Shown here piece after piece: positions 8,757 through 16,124 of a stretch of 64,000 nt of DNA. Below the pieces are notes generated by a model. The model was given only the letters and a program-made list of their open reading frames with translations. It made no database searches and was not told the DNA's origin. Within the stretch, counting starts at the first letter, position 1. Every line of letters starts with the position of its first letter. A program made the position numbers and the translations under genes. Origin of the DNA: 20CM-4-69-16 sp035637455 (lineage in GTDB: Bacteria; Gemmatimonadota; Gemmatimonadetes; Gemmatimonadales; GWC2-71-9); contig DASPXE010000227.1 in assembly GCA_035637455.1 (NCBI GenBank), positions 20,125 to 84,124 on the forward strand, written 5' to 3'.

Positions 8757-9494
8757 TCACAGCCTCCCTTCGCGCGCCATCGTGCCGATGATCTCCTGCG
8801 CGAACCCTTCGAGCTCGCCGGCGAACAGGCCGAGGCGGTTGACGAACAGATTGTACGCCATCACGGACGGCACGGCGACGGCGAGGCCCGCCACGGTGGT
8901 GACGAGCGCCTCCGCGACGCCTGGTGCGACTGCGGCGATGTTCCCGGACCCCCCCAACGCGATCCCGATGAAGGCATCCATCACGCCGAGCACCGTGCCG
9001 AGCAGGCCGAGCAGCGGGCTGACGGACCCGAAGGTGGCGAGCCAGGGGATGAACCGCGCGGCCGCGTCCCGCTCCGCAGCCACCTCCTTGGCGAGCACCA
9101 TCCGGAGGGCTTCGAGCTGGGTGGTCGTCAGCGTGGTCGGCGGCCCGACCGTGGCGGGCCCGTCGCCCTTCAGGCCGCCCTTCAGGCTGCCCGGCTTGAG
9201 CTCCGAGAAGAACTGGATGCCCTCACGCAGCAGCCGGTTGTAGGGCGAGGAGGGCAGCCGCATCGCGGCATGATAGGCGTCCTCGAGCCGGGTCGCCCGT
9301 TCGATCTCCCCCATGAACCGGTCCGCCTGCCGTCGCATTTTCCGGAATTGCCACCACTTGAGGAAGATGAGGTACCAGGAGACGACCGAGAAGACCACCA
9401 AGATCGCGAGCACGAACTTCGTCTCGCGGCTCGAGGTGAGCACCAGCTCCCAGGGCGTCGTCGGCACCGCCCGACCCACCTGTAGCAGCAGCAC
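8757..9494 (-). CDS. tolQ: TolQ/ExbB-family motor protein
   Basis: Inner-membrane proton-channel subunit of 245 residues with three membrane segments: about 25-45 (FVLAILVVFSVVSWYLIFL), 150-175 and 185-210. The MotA/ExbB domain shows LGLLGTVLGVMDAF and GVAEALVTTVAGLAVAVP, the conserved helix pair around the TolR peptide. The GTG start has GGGGAGGGC 6 bases upstream. It is the first gene of the Tol-Pal block; galE lies 38 bases upstream in the same direction. Confidence 0.95.
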   Translation of the reverse strand: MLLLQVGRAVPTTPWELVLTSSRETKFVLAILVVFSVVSWYLIFLKWWQFRKMRRQADRFMGEIERATRLEDAYHAAMRLPSSPYNRLLREGIQFFSELKPGSLKGGLKGDGPATVGPPTTLTTTQLEALRMVLAKEVAAERDAAARFIPWLATFGSVSPLLGLLGTVLGVMDAFIGIALGGSGNIAAVAPGVAEALVTTVAGLAVAVPSVMAYNLFVNRLGLFAGELEGFAQEIIGTMAREGRL

Positions 9495-9532
9495 GCGTCA
9501 GCCCTCCCCCCCAAGAAAGCGGCCGAAACAGG

Positions 9533-10516
9533 TCAGTTCGAATACCCGGACGGGTGCGTCCGGTGCCAGTCCCACGCGCTCGCGATGATCTCGTCCAGCG
9601 CCGAGCGCCGTGGGCGCCAGCCGAGCAGCTGCTCCGCGCGGCCCGGGGCGGCGACGAGCGTGGGCGGATCTCCGGGGCGCCGCGGGCACGCCACCGTGGG
9701 GATCGACCGCCCCGTGACGCGCCGCGCGGCCGCGGCCACGGCCAGCACCGAATGGCCCGCTCCGGTCCCGAGGTTGACCGCTTGGGCGCCCGTCAGGTCC
9801 GCGTCCAGTGCTCGGACGTGGGCGTCGGCGATGTCCGCGATGTGCACGTAGTCCCGCACCGCGCTGCCGTCCGGGGTGCGATAGTCGGTGCCGTAGACGT
9901 CCACGGCTGGCCGTCGGCCGAGCGCCACCTGCAGGACGTTGGGGAGCAGGTGCGTCTCCGGATCGTGGTCCTCGCCGTAGCGGGCCGTGGCGCCGGCCGC
10001 GTTGAAGTAGCGCAGGCTGATAGACGCGACCTGGTGTCGCTGGGTGTAGTCCGCGAGCAGGTGCTCGAACTCGAGCTTCGTCTGCCCGTACGGATTGACG
10101 GGTGCGCGGGGCGCGTCTTCCGGGATCGGGATCGCGGGCGGGTGGCCGTACACCGCGCAGGACGACGAAAAGATCACGCGGCGCACACCCGCCGCGACCA
10201 CGGCATCGAGCAGCACGCGGCCCGCCGCCACGTTGTTCGCGAAGTACATCTCCGGATGCGCGACCGATTCCGCGACTAATGCGTACGCCGCGAGGTGAAC
10301 GAGCGCGTCGAAGGAATGGCGCGCGAGCAGCTGCTCCAGGATGCGCCGGTCGCCGATCCCGCCCTGCACGAATTCCGCGCCGGGGTCGAGCGCAGCGCGA
10401 TGACCCCGACTCAGGTCGTCCAGGACGACGACGGCGTGGCCTTGCGCCAGCAGCTGCTCGACGACCACGCTGCCGATGTACCCCGCCCCACCGGTGACGA
10501 GGACGTTACGAGCCAT
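9533..10516 (-). CDS. galE: UDP-glucose 4-epimerase GalE
   Basis: Extended SDR enzyme of 327 residues that interconverts UDP-glucose and UDP-galactose. It has the NAD-binding motif TGGAGYIGS (residues 8-16), the catalytic SSSCAVYG serine region and the YGQTK tyrosine/lysine pair, then SLRYFNAAGA and DYVHIADIADAH, all typical of GalE. Its start overlaps the hemA stop by 11 bases. The other nucleotide-sugar genes are 17 kb away, so it may serve general sugar-nucleotide supply. Confidence 0.93.
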   Translation of the reverse strand: MARNVLVTGGAGYIGSVVVEQLLAQGHAVVVLDDLSRGHRAALDPGAEFVQGGIGDRRILEQLLARHSFDALVHLAAYALVAESVAHPEMYFANNVAAGRVLLDAVVAAGVRRVIFSSSCAVYGHPPAIPIPEDAPRAPVNPYGQTKLEFEHLLADYTQRHQVASISLRYFNAAGATARYGEDHDPETHLLPNVLQVALGRRPAVDVYGTDYRTPDGSAVRDYVHIADIADAHVRALDADLTGAQAVNLGTGAGHSVLAVAAAARRVTGRSIPTVACPRRPGDPPTLVAAPGRAEQLLGWRPRRSALDEIIASAWDWHRTHPSGYSN

Positions 10517-11768
10517 CCGGCCGCTCCAGGCCGAACAGCTTCTTCAGCGACTCGAGGAGACCGTAGCCGCGGCCGGCCTGCGCGGCCTGCTTGAGCGCAA
10601 TCGTGGGGTGGTGCAGAAACTTGTTGAGCAGCGCGTGGCTGAACTGCTCCACCTGGGCCCGATCCTCCGGCGACAAGTGCGCGAGGCGCTTGAGGGCGCG
10701 CTCCAGCTCGGCCGCGCGCACGTCGTCGAGGCGCCCGCGAAACTCTTTCAGCACCGGCACCACGGCCAGCCCGCCGTACCAGGCCCAGAACCGCTCGACC
10801 TCGTCGCGCACGATGCGCTCGGCCGCCGGAACCTCCTGATGCCGCTCGGCGGCCGCGTGCGCGGCGACCGCCTGTAGGTCGTCGATGTCGTACAGAAACA
10901 CGTTCTCGAGCTGCCCCACGGCAGGCTCCACGTCCCGTGGCACCGCGAGGTCGAGGATGCAGAGCGGCCGTCCACCGCGGCGACCGATCGCGCGGGCCAC
11001 GCGTTCCCATGTCACGACGGCGTGAGGCGCCGCGGTGGAGCTGAGCACGATGTCGGCGTTGGCGAAGTGCTCCCAGGCCTCGTCCAACGTGAGCGCCCGT
11101 GCGCCCAGCTGCTCGGCGATCGCGCGCGCCCGCTCATAGCTGCGGTTCGCGACGAGCGTGACGCGCACGCCTTCCGACACGAGGCAGCCCGCGGCGAGCT
11201 CGGCCATGTCACCCGCACCGAGGACCAGCGCGGAGCGTCCCGCGAGCCGGCTGAAGATCTTGCCAGCCAACGCCACGGCCGCCGAAGGAGCCGACGCCGC
11301 CCCCGTGCCGAGCGCCGTCTCATTGCGGACGCGCGCCCCGACAAGCAGGGCGGACTGGAATAGGCGATGGAGCACGGGGCCGGCTTGGGGCCGCGATGCT
11401 TCCCACGCCTCGCGCACCTGGCCTTGGATCTGGGACTCGCCGAGGATCATCGAGTCGAGACCCGCCGAGACGCGGTAGAGATGGCGCACCGCTTCGCGGT
11501 CGCGCTGGAAGTATCCGTACTCGCTGGCACTGCGACCGGCGCCCAGGCGCTCGCCCAGGATGGCCCAGACCGTCTCGGCCGTCGAGTCGCTCGGTTCGGC
11601 GAGGTAAAATTCGGTGCGGTTGCACGTGGACAGCAGGACCCCGCCGCCCGCGCCGGCCGACAGCACCCGCTCCAAGGAAGCCGGCACCTCGCGGGGAGCA
11701 TGCACGAACCGCTCGCGCACCTCCAGGGGCGCCGTCCGGTGATTGACTCCGACGACCGCGATGCTCAT
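10506..11768 (-). CDS. hemA: Glutamyl-tRNA reductase HemA
   Basis: First step of C5 tetrapyrrole synthesis: reduces glutamyl-tRNA to glutamate-1-semialdehyde with NADPH. The ATG at 11768 begins MSIAVVGVNHRTAPLEVRE, the family start, and gives 420 residues. The catalytic cysteine lies in LLSTCNRTEFYL; GESQIQGQVREAW and the nucleotide motif VLGAGDMAELAA follow, and a helical dimerisation domain is at the C-terminus. It sits 14 bases after the HemX-like gene, a common pairing. No other heme gene is in the window. Confidence 0.95.
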   Translation of the reverse strand: MSIAVVGVNHRTAPLEVRERFVHAPREVPASLERVLSAGAGGGVLLSTCNRTEFYLAEPSDSTAETVWAILGERLGAGRSASEYGYFQRDREAVRHLYRVSAGLDSMILGESQIQGQVREAWEASRPQAGPVLHRLFQSALLVGARVRNETALGTGAASAPSAAVALAGKIFSRLAGRSALVLGAGDMAELAAGCLVSEGVRVTLVANRSYERARAIAEQLGARALTLDEAWEHFANADIVLSSTAAPHAVVTWERVARAIGRRGGRPLCILDLAVPRDVEPAVGQLENVFLYDIDDLQAVAAHAAAERHQEVPAAERIVRDEVERFWAWYGGLAVVPVLKEFRGRLDDVRAAELERALKRLAHLSPEDRAQVEQFSHALLNKFLHHPTIALKQAAQAGRGYGLLESLKKLFGLERPDGS

Positions 11769-11782
11769 TGCGCGCTGCCGCC

Positions 11783-12577
11783 CTAGAGAAAGCGTTGCGT
11801 CCCCGGCTCGGCGAGCTTGAGGGCGAGGTACACGAGCACCACCGCCACGAAGCCCGCGATGCTCGCGAACGCCGCCCGTCGGCCCGCCCAATGCCGCACC
11901 ACCCGCATCCACACGGCCGACCCCAACACCACCCAGGTGAACGAGCCCCACACGATCTGTGCCGGGTCCACGTGCATGCCACCGGCATAGCGCACCGCAT
12001 AGCCCAGCGCCAGCAGGACGCCCAGCGTCAGCGCGGGGAAGCCGGCGACGAGGGCCACGTGGTTCAAGCGATCGAGCCGCTCCAGCGGGGGAAACAGACG
12101 AAACACTTGACCGAACCGTTTCGACTTGAGCTCGCGGAACTGCAGCAGATACAGCGCCGCCGTGATGAAGGCGAGCGCCAGCAGCGCGAGCCCGAGCACG
12201 CTGAGCGTCACGTGCAAGATAAACCAGGCGTTGCCGCCGCCCGAGGGCTCGGCACCGGGTCCCAGTCCGATCAGCAACGCCAGCCCCACGAGCCCGGTCG
12301 CGAGCGGACCGGTGAACAGCGCGACGGCGGAGGCGCGGAACACGCGCTCGCTCATGACCTGCAGCAGCATCAGGAAGAGCGCGAGAATCGACAGCACCGG
12401 AGCGACGCCCACCGGCGTGAGCTGCGCGACGCCGACCACGTGCGCCGTAGCGCCCGAGAGGGGGGCGCCCAGCGTCAAAGCACGCGGTGCGGGCCGAAGC
12501 CCCGCGAACGGCGCGAGCGCAAGCGCCGTGGCCAGGCCGTACAGCCCCAGCGCCAGGAGATGCGGTACGAGAACCAC
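11783..12577 (-). CDS. HemX / CcsA-like cytochrome c assembly-family membrane protein
   Basis: An integral membrane protein of 264 residues with about eight hydrophobic helices, matching the CcmC/CcsA/HemX superfamily. The heme-handling tryptophan-rich WWD motif of true CcsA is not evident: the corresponding place reads VWGSFTWVVLGSAVWMRVVR. Its position just before hemA favours a HemX-type role (modulating HemA level in Bacillus) over cytochrome c heme export. It starts with GTG at 12577, 39 bases after the LysM gene. Membrane family is secure; the role is inferred from context. Confidence 0.78.
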   Translation of the reverse strand: MVLVPHLLALGLYGLATALALAPFAGLRPAPRALTLGAPLSGATAHVVGVAQLTPVGVAPVLSILALFLMLLQVMSERVFRASAVALFTGPLATGLVGLALLIGLGPGAEPSGGGNAWFILHVTLSVLGLALLALAFITAALYLLQFRELKSKRFGQVFRLFPPLERLDRLNHVALVAGFPALTLGVLLALGYAVRYAGGMHVDPAQIVWGSFTWVVLGSAVWMRVVRHWAGRRAAFASIAGFVAVVLVYLALKLAEPGTQRFL

Positions 12578-12616
12578 GGGCGCGGTGCGCCGGCCCCGCC
12601 AGGAGCCGGCGGCGGG

Positions 12617-13894
12617 TCAGGAGGGCATCTTCCGGACGAGACGGACTGGCATTCCGGGGCGAACGTCGGGATGATTGATGTTGAGCACCAGTCCGGACGC
12701 CGAATGGTCCCGCGTATGCACGATCTCGAGCACCATGCGCACTTCTTCGGACGCCGTGCCCGGGACGCCCGACGCCGGTCGGAACACCTCGAACACGTCG
12801 CCCGGGGTGACCCCTTCGGCGCGACCGCGGTTGATGAACAGGATCTGCTGCAGGTCCGTCAGCCCGTGGATGTCGCGTTCGGCCACGATCTGTCCCTCGA
12901 GGCCTTGCTCCACGGGCGTGGGCCGGGCGAGACCCGGGTCCTTGAACGGCTCGAGCGGCATCGCCAGGTGGCCGTCGTGGATCCGGCCGAACTGCATGAC
13001 CACGTCCGCCAGCACCTGCCTGCGCTGCAGCTCCGTCACCCGGGCCACGCCGACCGGCACCACTACCCCTCCCCAACCGGCGATGTCCCGATCGATGCGC
13101 GCGATCAGCAGCGAATCGCCGACGTGGTACGACGCGTTGCGGGGCGGCGCGAGCGCGATCTGATCGAACCGCGTCGCGGTGGAGCGCTCCGTCAGGCGCG
13201 GGATGGCTGGAGTCGCGGTGTTCCCCAACACCCGGCCCCACGGCAGTCGCTCGTTCTCGGTCAGGAAGCCCGCCGCATAGAACTCACCGCGCCGCAGCGG
13301 TCGATACAGCGGGTTGGAGTACGCCCGCAGCACGTCCTGCACCTGTTCCCGGGGTGTGCGGCGCCGCTCGAAGATCGTCTCGTAGGCGTCGGTGGCCGCA
13401 GGCGGGGGCGCCTCCACCACCCCAGCCGTATCGAACGCCGTCGACGTATCGGGCGCGATCGCCGTCACGGTGTCCGCCTGGGCCCGCACCGTGTCGGCCG
13501 GGGCGACCGCTGCGCTCTCAGGCGCCTGCGCCACCGCTACCACAGACCCGATGTGCAGCACCTCGCCAGGATAGATCCAGTGCGGGTCTTCGATCACGGC
13601 AGTGTTCAGACGGTAAATCTCGGGCCACAGTAGCGGATCGCTGAAATACAGCTGGGCGATGGACCATAGGCTCTCGCCCGTGACCACGGTATGGCTGGCG
13701 GGAAGCTGTCCTTCCTGGAAGGCCGCGGTGGGCGGCGGCACCTGTGACGTGTCCTGCACCGCCTTCGAGCTGTCCGCCCGAGCCTGGGTCGTGTCCTGAG
13801 CCACGAGCGGCGGCGCCACCACCCCCGCGAGCAGCCCTGCTACAAGGGCGAGCAGGGCTGCTCGATCAGAACGGCAGATCGTCGTCCTCCTCAT
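12617..13894 (-). CDS. Exported LysM-domain protein
   Basis: A protein of 425 residues with a signal peptide (residues 1-33, ending PPLVAQ). One LysM peptidoglycan-binding domain lies at about 68-115 (HTVVTGESLWSIAQLYF through YPGEVLHI). A threonine/alanine/aspartate-rich linker and a C-terminal region without a recognised domain (about 180-425) follow; the latter contains INRGRAEGVTPGDVFEVFRP. The start lies 29 bases inside the end of ssb, so translation is coupled. It probably anchors to or senses the cell wall; the C-terminal function is unknown. Confidence 0.85.
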   Translation of the reverse strand: MRRTTICRSDRAALLALVAGLLAGVVAPPLVAQDTTQARADSSKAVQDTSQVPPPTAAFQEGQLPASHTVVTGESLWSIAQLYFSDPLLWPEIYRLNTAVIEDPHWIYPGEVLHIGSVVAVAQAPESAAVAPADTVRAQADTVTAIAPDTSTAFDTAGVVEAPPPAATDAYETIFERRRTPREQVQDVLRAYSNPLYRPLRRGEFYAAGFLTENERLPWGRVLGNTATPAIPRLTERSTATRFDQIALAPPRNASYHVGDSLLIARIDRDIAGWGGVVVPVGVARVTELQRRQVLADVVMQFGRIHDGHLAMPLEPFKDPGLARPTPVEQGLEGQIVAERDIHGLTDLQQILFINRGRAEGVTPGDVFEVFRPASGVPGTASEEVRMVLEIVHTRDHSASGLVLNINHPDVRPGMPVRLVRKMPS

Positions 13895-14348
13895 CCAGCG
13901 CCTCCGGGAGCGCGTCGAGCGACTCCGCCTTGCCCTCGGGCGTTACCTTGGCCGCGGCCTTGGCCCGGGCGAACTCGCCGGCGCCTTCACCGCCTCCCCC
14001 TCCCCGGGACGACAGCAGGATCACTTCTCGCGCGATGATCTCGGTGACGTAGCGGGTCTGCTTCTCGCGATCCTCCCACGTGCGGTACTCAATCCGCCCT
14101 TCCACGTAGATCCGGTCGCCCTTCTTCATGTACTTCTCGGCCAGGTCAGCCAATTGGGCGCCCTTGTTGTTCCAGCAGATCACGCGGTGCCACTCGGTCT
14201 TCTCCTGCTTCTCCCCACCCTGTCCCGTCCACTGGCGGCTGGTCGCCAAGGAGAGATTCGCCACCCGGGAACCGTTGTTCGTGCTCCGCACCTCGGGATC
14301 GGCCCCTAAGTTCCCGATTAGCATGACTTTATTCAGGCTGCGACTCAC
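13866..14348 (-). CDS. ssb: Single-stranded DNA-binding protein SSB
   Basis: SSB of 160 residues protecting single-stranded DNA in replication and repair. It has the OB fold from SRSLNKVMLIGNLGADPEVR through EWHRVICWNNKGAQLA and YVEGRIEYRTWED. A glycine-rich linker is followed by the acidic tip EEDDDLPF that recruits partner proteins. The GTG at 14348 is chosen because GGAGG lies 8 bases upstream and because a strong promoter (14394-14422) falls inside the longer frame that would start at 14426. Confidence 0.95.
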   Translation of the reverse strand: MSRSLNKVMLIGNLGADPEVRSTNNGSRVANLSLATSRQWTGQGGEKQEKTEWHRVICWNNKGAQLADLAEKYMKKGDRIYVEGRIEYRTWEDREKQTRYVTEIIAREVILLSSRGGGGGEGAGEFARAKAAAKVTPEGKAESLDALPEALDEEDDDLPF

Positions 14349-14393
14349 AACAGGCCTCCAAACGATGGGCGGGCAGGGACCAAGGGCGACAAC

Positions 14394-14422
14394 AGTATAT
14401 GAATCGCAAGTTATTCTGTCAA
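14394..14422 (-). promoter_or_regulatory. Sigma70-type promoter for ssb and downstream genes
   Basis: On the minus strand, TTGACA (14417-14422) is separated by exactly 17 bases from TATACT (14394-14399). The predicted start is near 14387, leaving a leader of about 39 bases with GGAGG before the ssb GTG. The short AT-rich island stands out against the GC-rich surroundings. It could drive ssb through hemA and possibly the Tol-Pal block. Confidence 0.85.
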
Positions 14423-14442
14423 TCAAAGATACGCCACTTGGG

Positions 14443-14982
14443 CTAAAGTTTTGCAGACATCCCGGCCGCTGGGATGGCCGCCCGGAGGATCACGGCATCC
14501 TCGACCGGACGCCGGTAGTAGCGCGCCCGCCGCCCGACCTCAGCGAAGCCCAAGCTCTCGTACAAGCGGCGGGCCGCGGCGTTCGATTCCCGCACGTCGA
14601 GATAGACGACCCGCACGCCACGACCCTGCAACGTCTCGAGCACCTGCTCGACCAGCGCCCGCCCGACCCCGCCGCGCCGGTGCACCTGGGCCACGCCCAA
14701 GTTGAGAATCTCCCCTTCATCCGCGGCGAAATGGGCGACAGCGTAGCCCGCGATGGCGCGGCCTACGACGGCGACGAGGAACGGGGCCCCGGCGGCCAAG
14801 CACTCGGTGAAGTCGTTGGCCGACCAGGGGTCGGAGAAGACGGCGCGCTCGATCGCGGCTACGGGCGCCACGTCAGCCGCTTGGGCGGGACGGATCCGGT
14901 AGGGGCCGGCCGTGGCGGGCCTCCCATTTCGCTTGCGCTTCGGCCGGCCGGCCGTAGGCGGGCTCGGCGACGAGCGGCTCAT
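14443..14982 (-). CDS. rimI: Ribosomal protein S18-alanine N-acetyltransferase RimI
   Basis: GNAT acetyltransferase of 179 residues. The acetyl-CoA motif is VHRRGGVGRALVEQVLE, followed by YLDVRESNAAARRLYESLGF and the RimI-like ending RRARYYRRPVEDAVIL. A basic, proline-rich N-terminus (about residues 1-27) precedes the domain and overlaps the end of tsaB by 110 bases, so the true start could be internal. The tsaE-tsaB-rimI order is common in bacteria and supports RimI over a generic GNAT. Confidence 0.9.
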   Translation of the reverse strand: MSRSSPSPPTAGRPKRKRNGRPATAGPYRIRPAQAADVAPVAAIERAVFSDPWSANDFTECLAAGAPFLVAVVGRAIAGYAVAHFAADEGEILNLGVAQVHRRGGVGRALVEQVLETLQGRGVRVVYLDVRESNAAARRLYESLGFAEVGRRARYYRRPVEDAVILRAAIPAAGMSAKL

Positions 14983-15613
14983 CCAGCGAGCGTGCCGCCC
15001 CTTTCCGGGTGAAGAGCGAGAGCAGCGTGGTGGCGTTCGGCGTCAAACTCTCCAGCGGTACTGGCGCGGCACCGCTCCACCTGAGGACGTCTTCCGGATA
15101 GCGCATCGCCCCGTCGCCGACGGCGACCTGGGGGCGGACCAGGGGAGGGGCGGCGCGCGCCAGCTCGGCGACGGTGGTGACTGCCGGCGCCATCGCCGTT
15201 TCGACCTCACCGGGGCGGAACACGTACACCGCGCCATACACCTGTCCGCGCAAGGCGTCGTAGCACGCAGCGACCGGCACCGAATCCAGCCGTCCGGCGA
15301 CGCCGGCCGCCGCCGCCATGAGTGACGGCACGGCGCGGAGGGGCAATGCTGCCTCCTGCGCCAGCCCTTTCGCCGCTGCCCAACCGATCCGCAGGCCTGT
15401 GAAGCTTCCCGGCCCATCCCCGATCACGATGCCTTCCAAGTCCGCCGGCCGCAGTCCCGCCTGCGTGAGCACGTGATCGACGAGTTGAACGATCGCGGCC
15501 GCGTGACGGCGCGCTCCCCGCACAAGCGCTCCCGCCTCCGCGCCAGCCGGCGATCCGACGGCGACGCTCGCGATCTCCGTGGCGGTATCGATGGCGAGCC
15601 ACACCCCGCCCAT
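14873..15613 (-). CDS. tsaB: tRNA t6A synthesis protein TsaB
   Basis: Partner of TsaD and TsaE in making N6-threonylcarbamoyladenosine at position 37 of ANN-decoding tRNAs. An ASKHA-fold protein of 246 residues: it opens WLAIDTATEIASVAVG and has VIGDGPGSFTGLRIGWAAAKGLA, the TsaB signature. The ATG at 15613 has AAGGG upstream and is preferred to the TTG three bases earlier. TsaD is not in the window. Confidence 0.93.
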   Translation of the reverse strand: MGGVWLAIDTATEIASVAVGSPAGAEAGALVRGARRHAAAIVQLVDHVLTQAGLRPADLEGIVIGDGPGSFTGLRIGWAAAKGLAQEAALPLRAVPSLMAAAAGVAGRLDSVPVAACYDALRGQVYGAVYVFRPGEVETAMAPAVTTVAELARAAPPLVRPQVAVGDGAMRYPEDVLRWSGAAPVPLESLTPNATTLLSLFTRKGAARSLDEPLVAEPAYGRPAEAQAKWEARHGRPLPDPSRPSG

Positions 15614-15625
15614 CAACCCTTCCCC

Positions 15626-15684
15626 AATTGCGGATTGGATGCTCGATCATCGATTCCGCAATCCGCCATCCGCAATCCGCAATT
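15626..15684. repeat. Inverted repeat of heptamer units between tsaE and tsaB
   Basis: AATTGCGGATTG (15626-15637) and its exact complement CAATCCGCAATT (15673-15684) flank 35 bases that hold further CCGCAAT/CCGCCAT heptamers. It fills most of the 15614-15704 gap. Similar heptamer palindromes occur at 21.1 and 58.8 kb. Confidence 0.75.
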
Positions 15685-15704
15685 AGGCACCGACAATCCT
15701 CCCC

Positions 15705-16124
15705 TCATCGGACCTCCTCGAGCTCGCGAATGTCGGGTTGCTCACCGTAGCTCAGGTAAAAGTGCCGATCCAGCGGTGGCGCCCATGCCCCCGCCCGCTC
15801 CGGCCATTCCACGAGCACGATGGCGCGCTCCCGGATCATGTCTTCGAACCCGAGATCGCGCGCCTCGTCGGCAGCCTTGAGACGATAGCAGTCCACGTGG
15901 TAGACGGGAGTGGCACCGGCCTCGTAGTGGTGCACCAGGGCGTACGTCGGGCTCGTCGCCAACACCCGGGCGCCCAGGCCGCGACAGATCGCCTGCACGA
16001 GGGTCGTCTTACCCGAACCGAGCTCGCCGGAGAGCCCGATCACCGCCGGCGCGGCGAGGTCGCGACCCAGCTCCTCACCGAACCGGTTGAGGTCGTTCGC
16101 GCGGAGGCGCATGGTGCGCCGCAT
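15705..16124 (-). CDS. tsaE: tRNA t6A synthesis ATPase TsaE
   Basis: Small P-loop ATPase that activates the TsaBD complex. Walker A is GELGSGKTTLVQAICRGLG; TSPTYALVHHYEA, YHVDCYRLK and VLVEWPERAGAW are the further family motifs. The start is ambiguous between ATG 16124 and ATG 16112 (139 or 135 residues); both lie inside the last 50 bases of uvrB. I list the longer one. Position between uvrB and tsaB agrees. Confidence 0.92.
   Translation of the reverse strand: MRRTMRLRANDLNRFGEELGRDLAAPAVIGLSGELGSGKTTLVQAICRGLGARVLATSPTYALVHHYEAGATPVYHVDCYRLKAADEARDLGFEDMIRERAIVLVEWPERAGAWAPPLDRHFYLSYGEQPDIRELEEVR

Noticed and set aside
11783..12577. True CcsA heme exporter
   Set aside because: The tryptophan-rich WWD motif is not visible and the neighbour is hemA, so a HemX-type role is favoured.
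10506..13241. One 911-codon frame covering hemA and neighbours
   Set aside because: Only the part from 11768 down is HemA; the upstream part is out-of-frame reading through the HemX-like and LysM genes.
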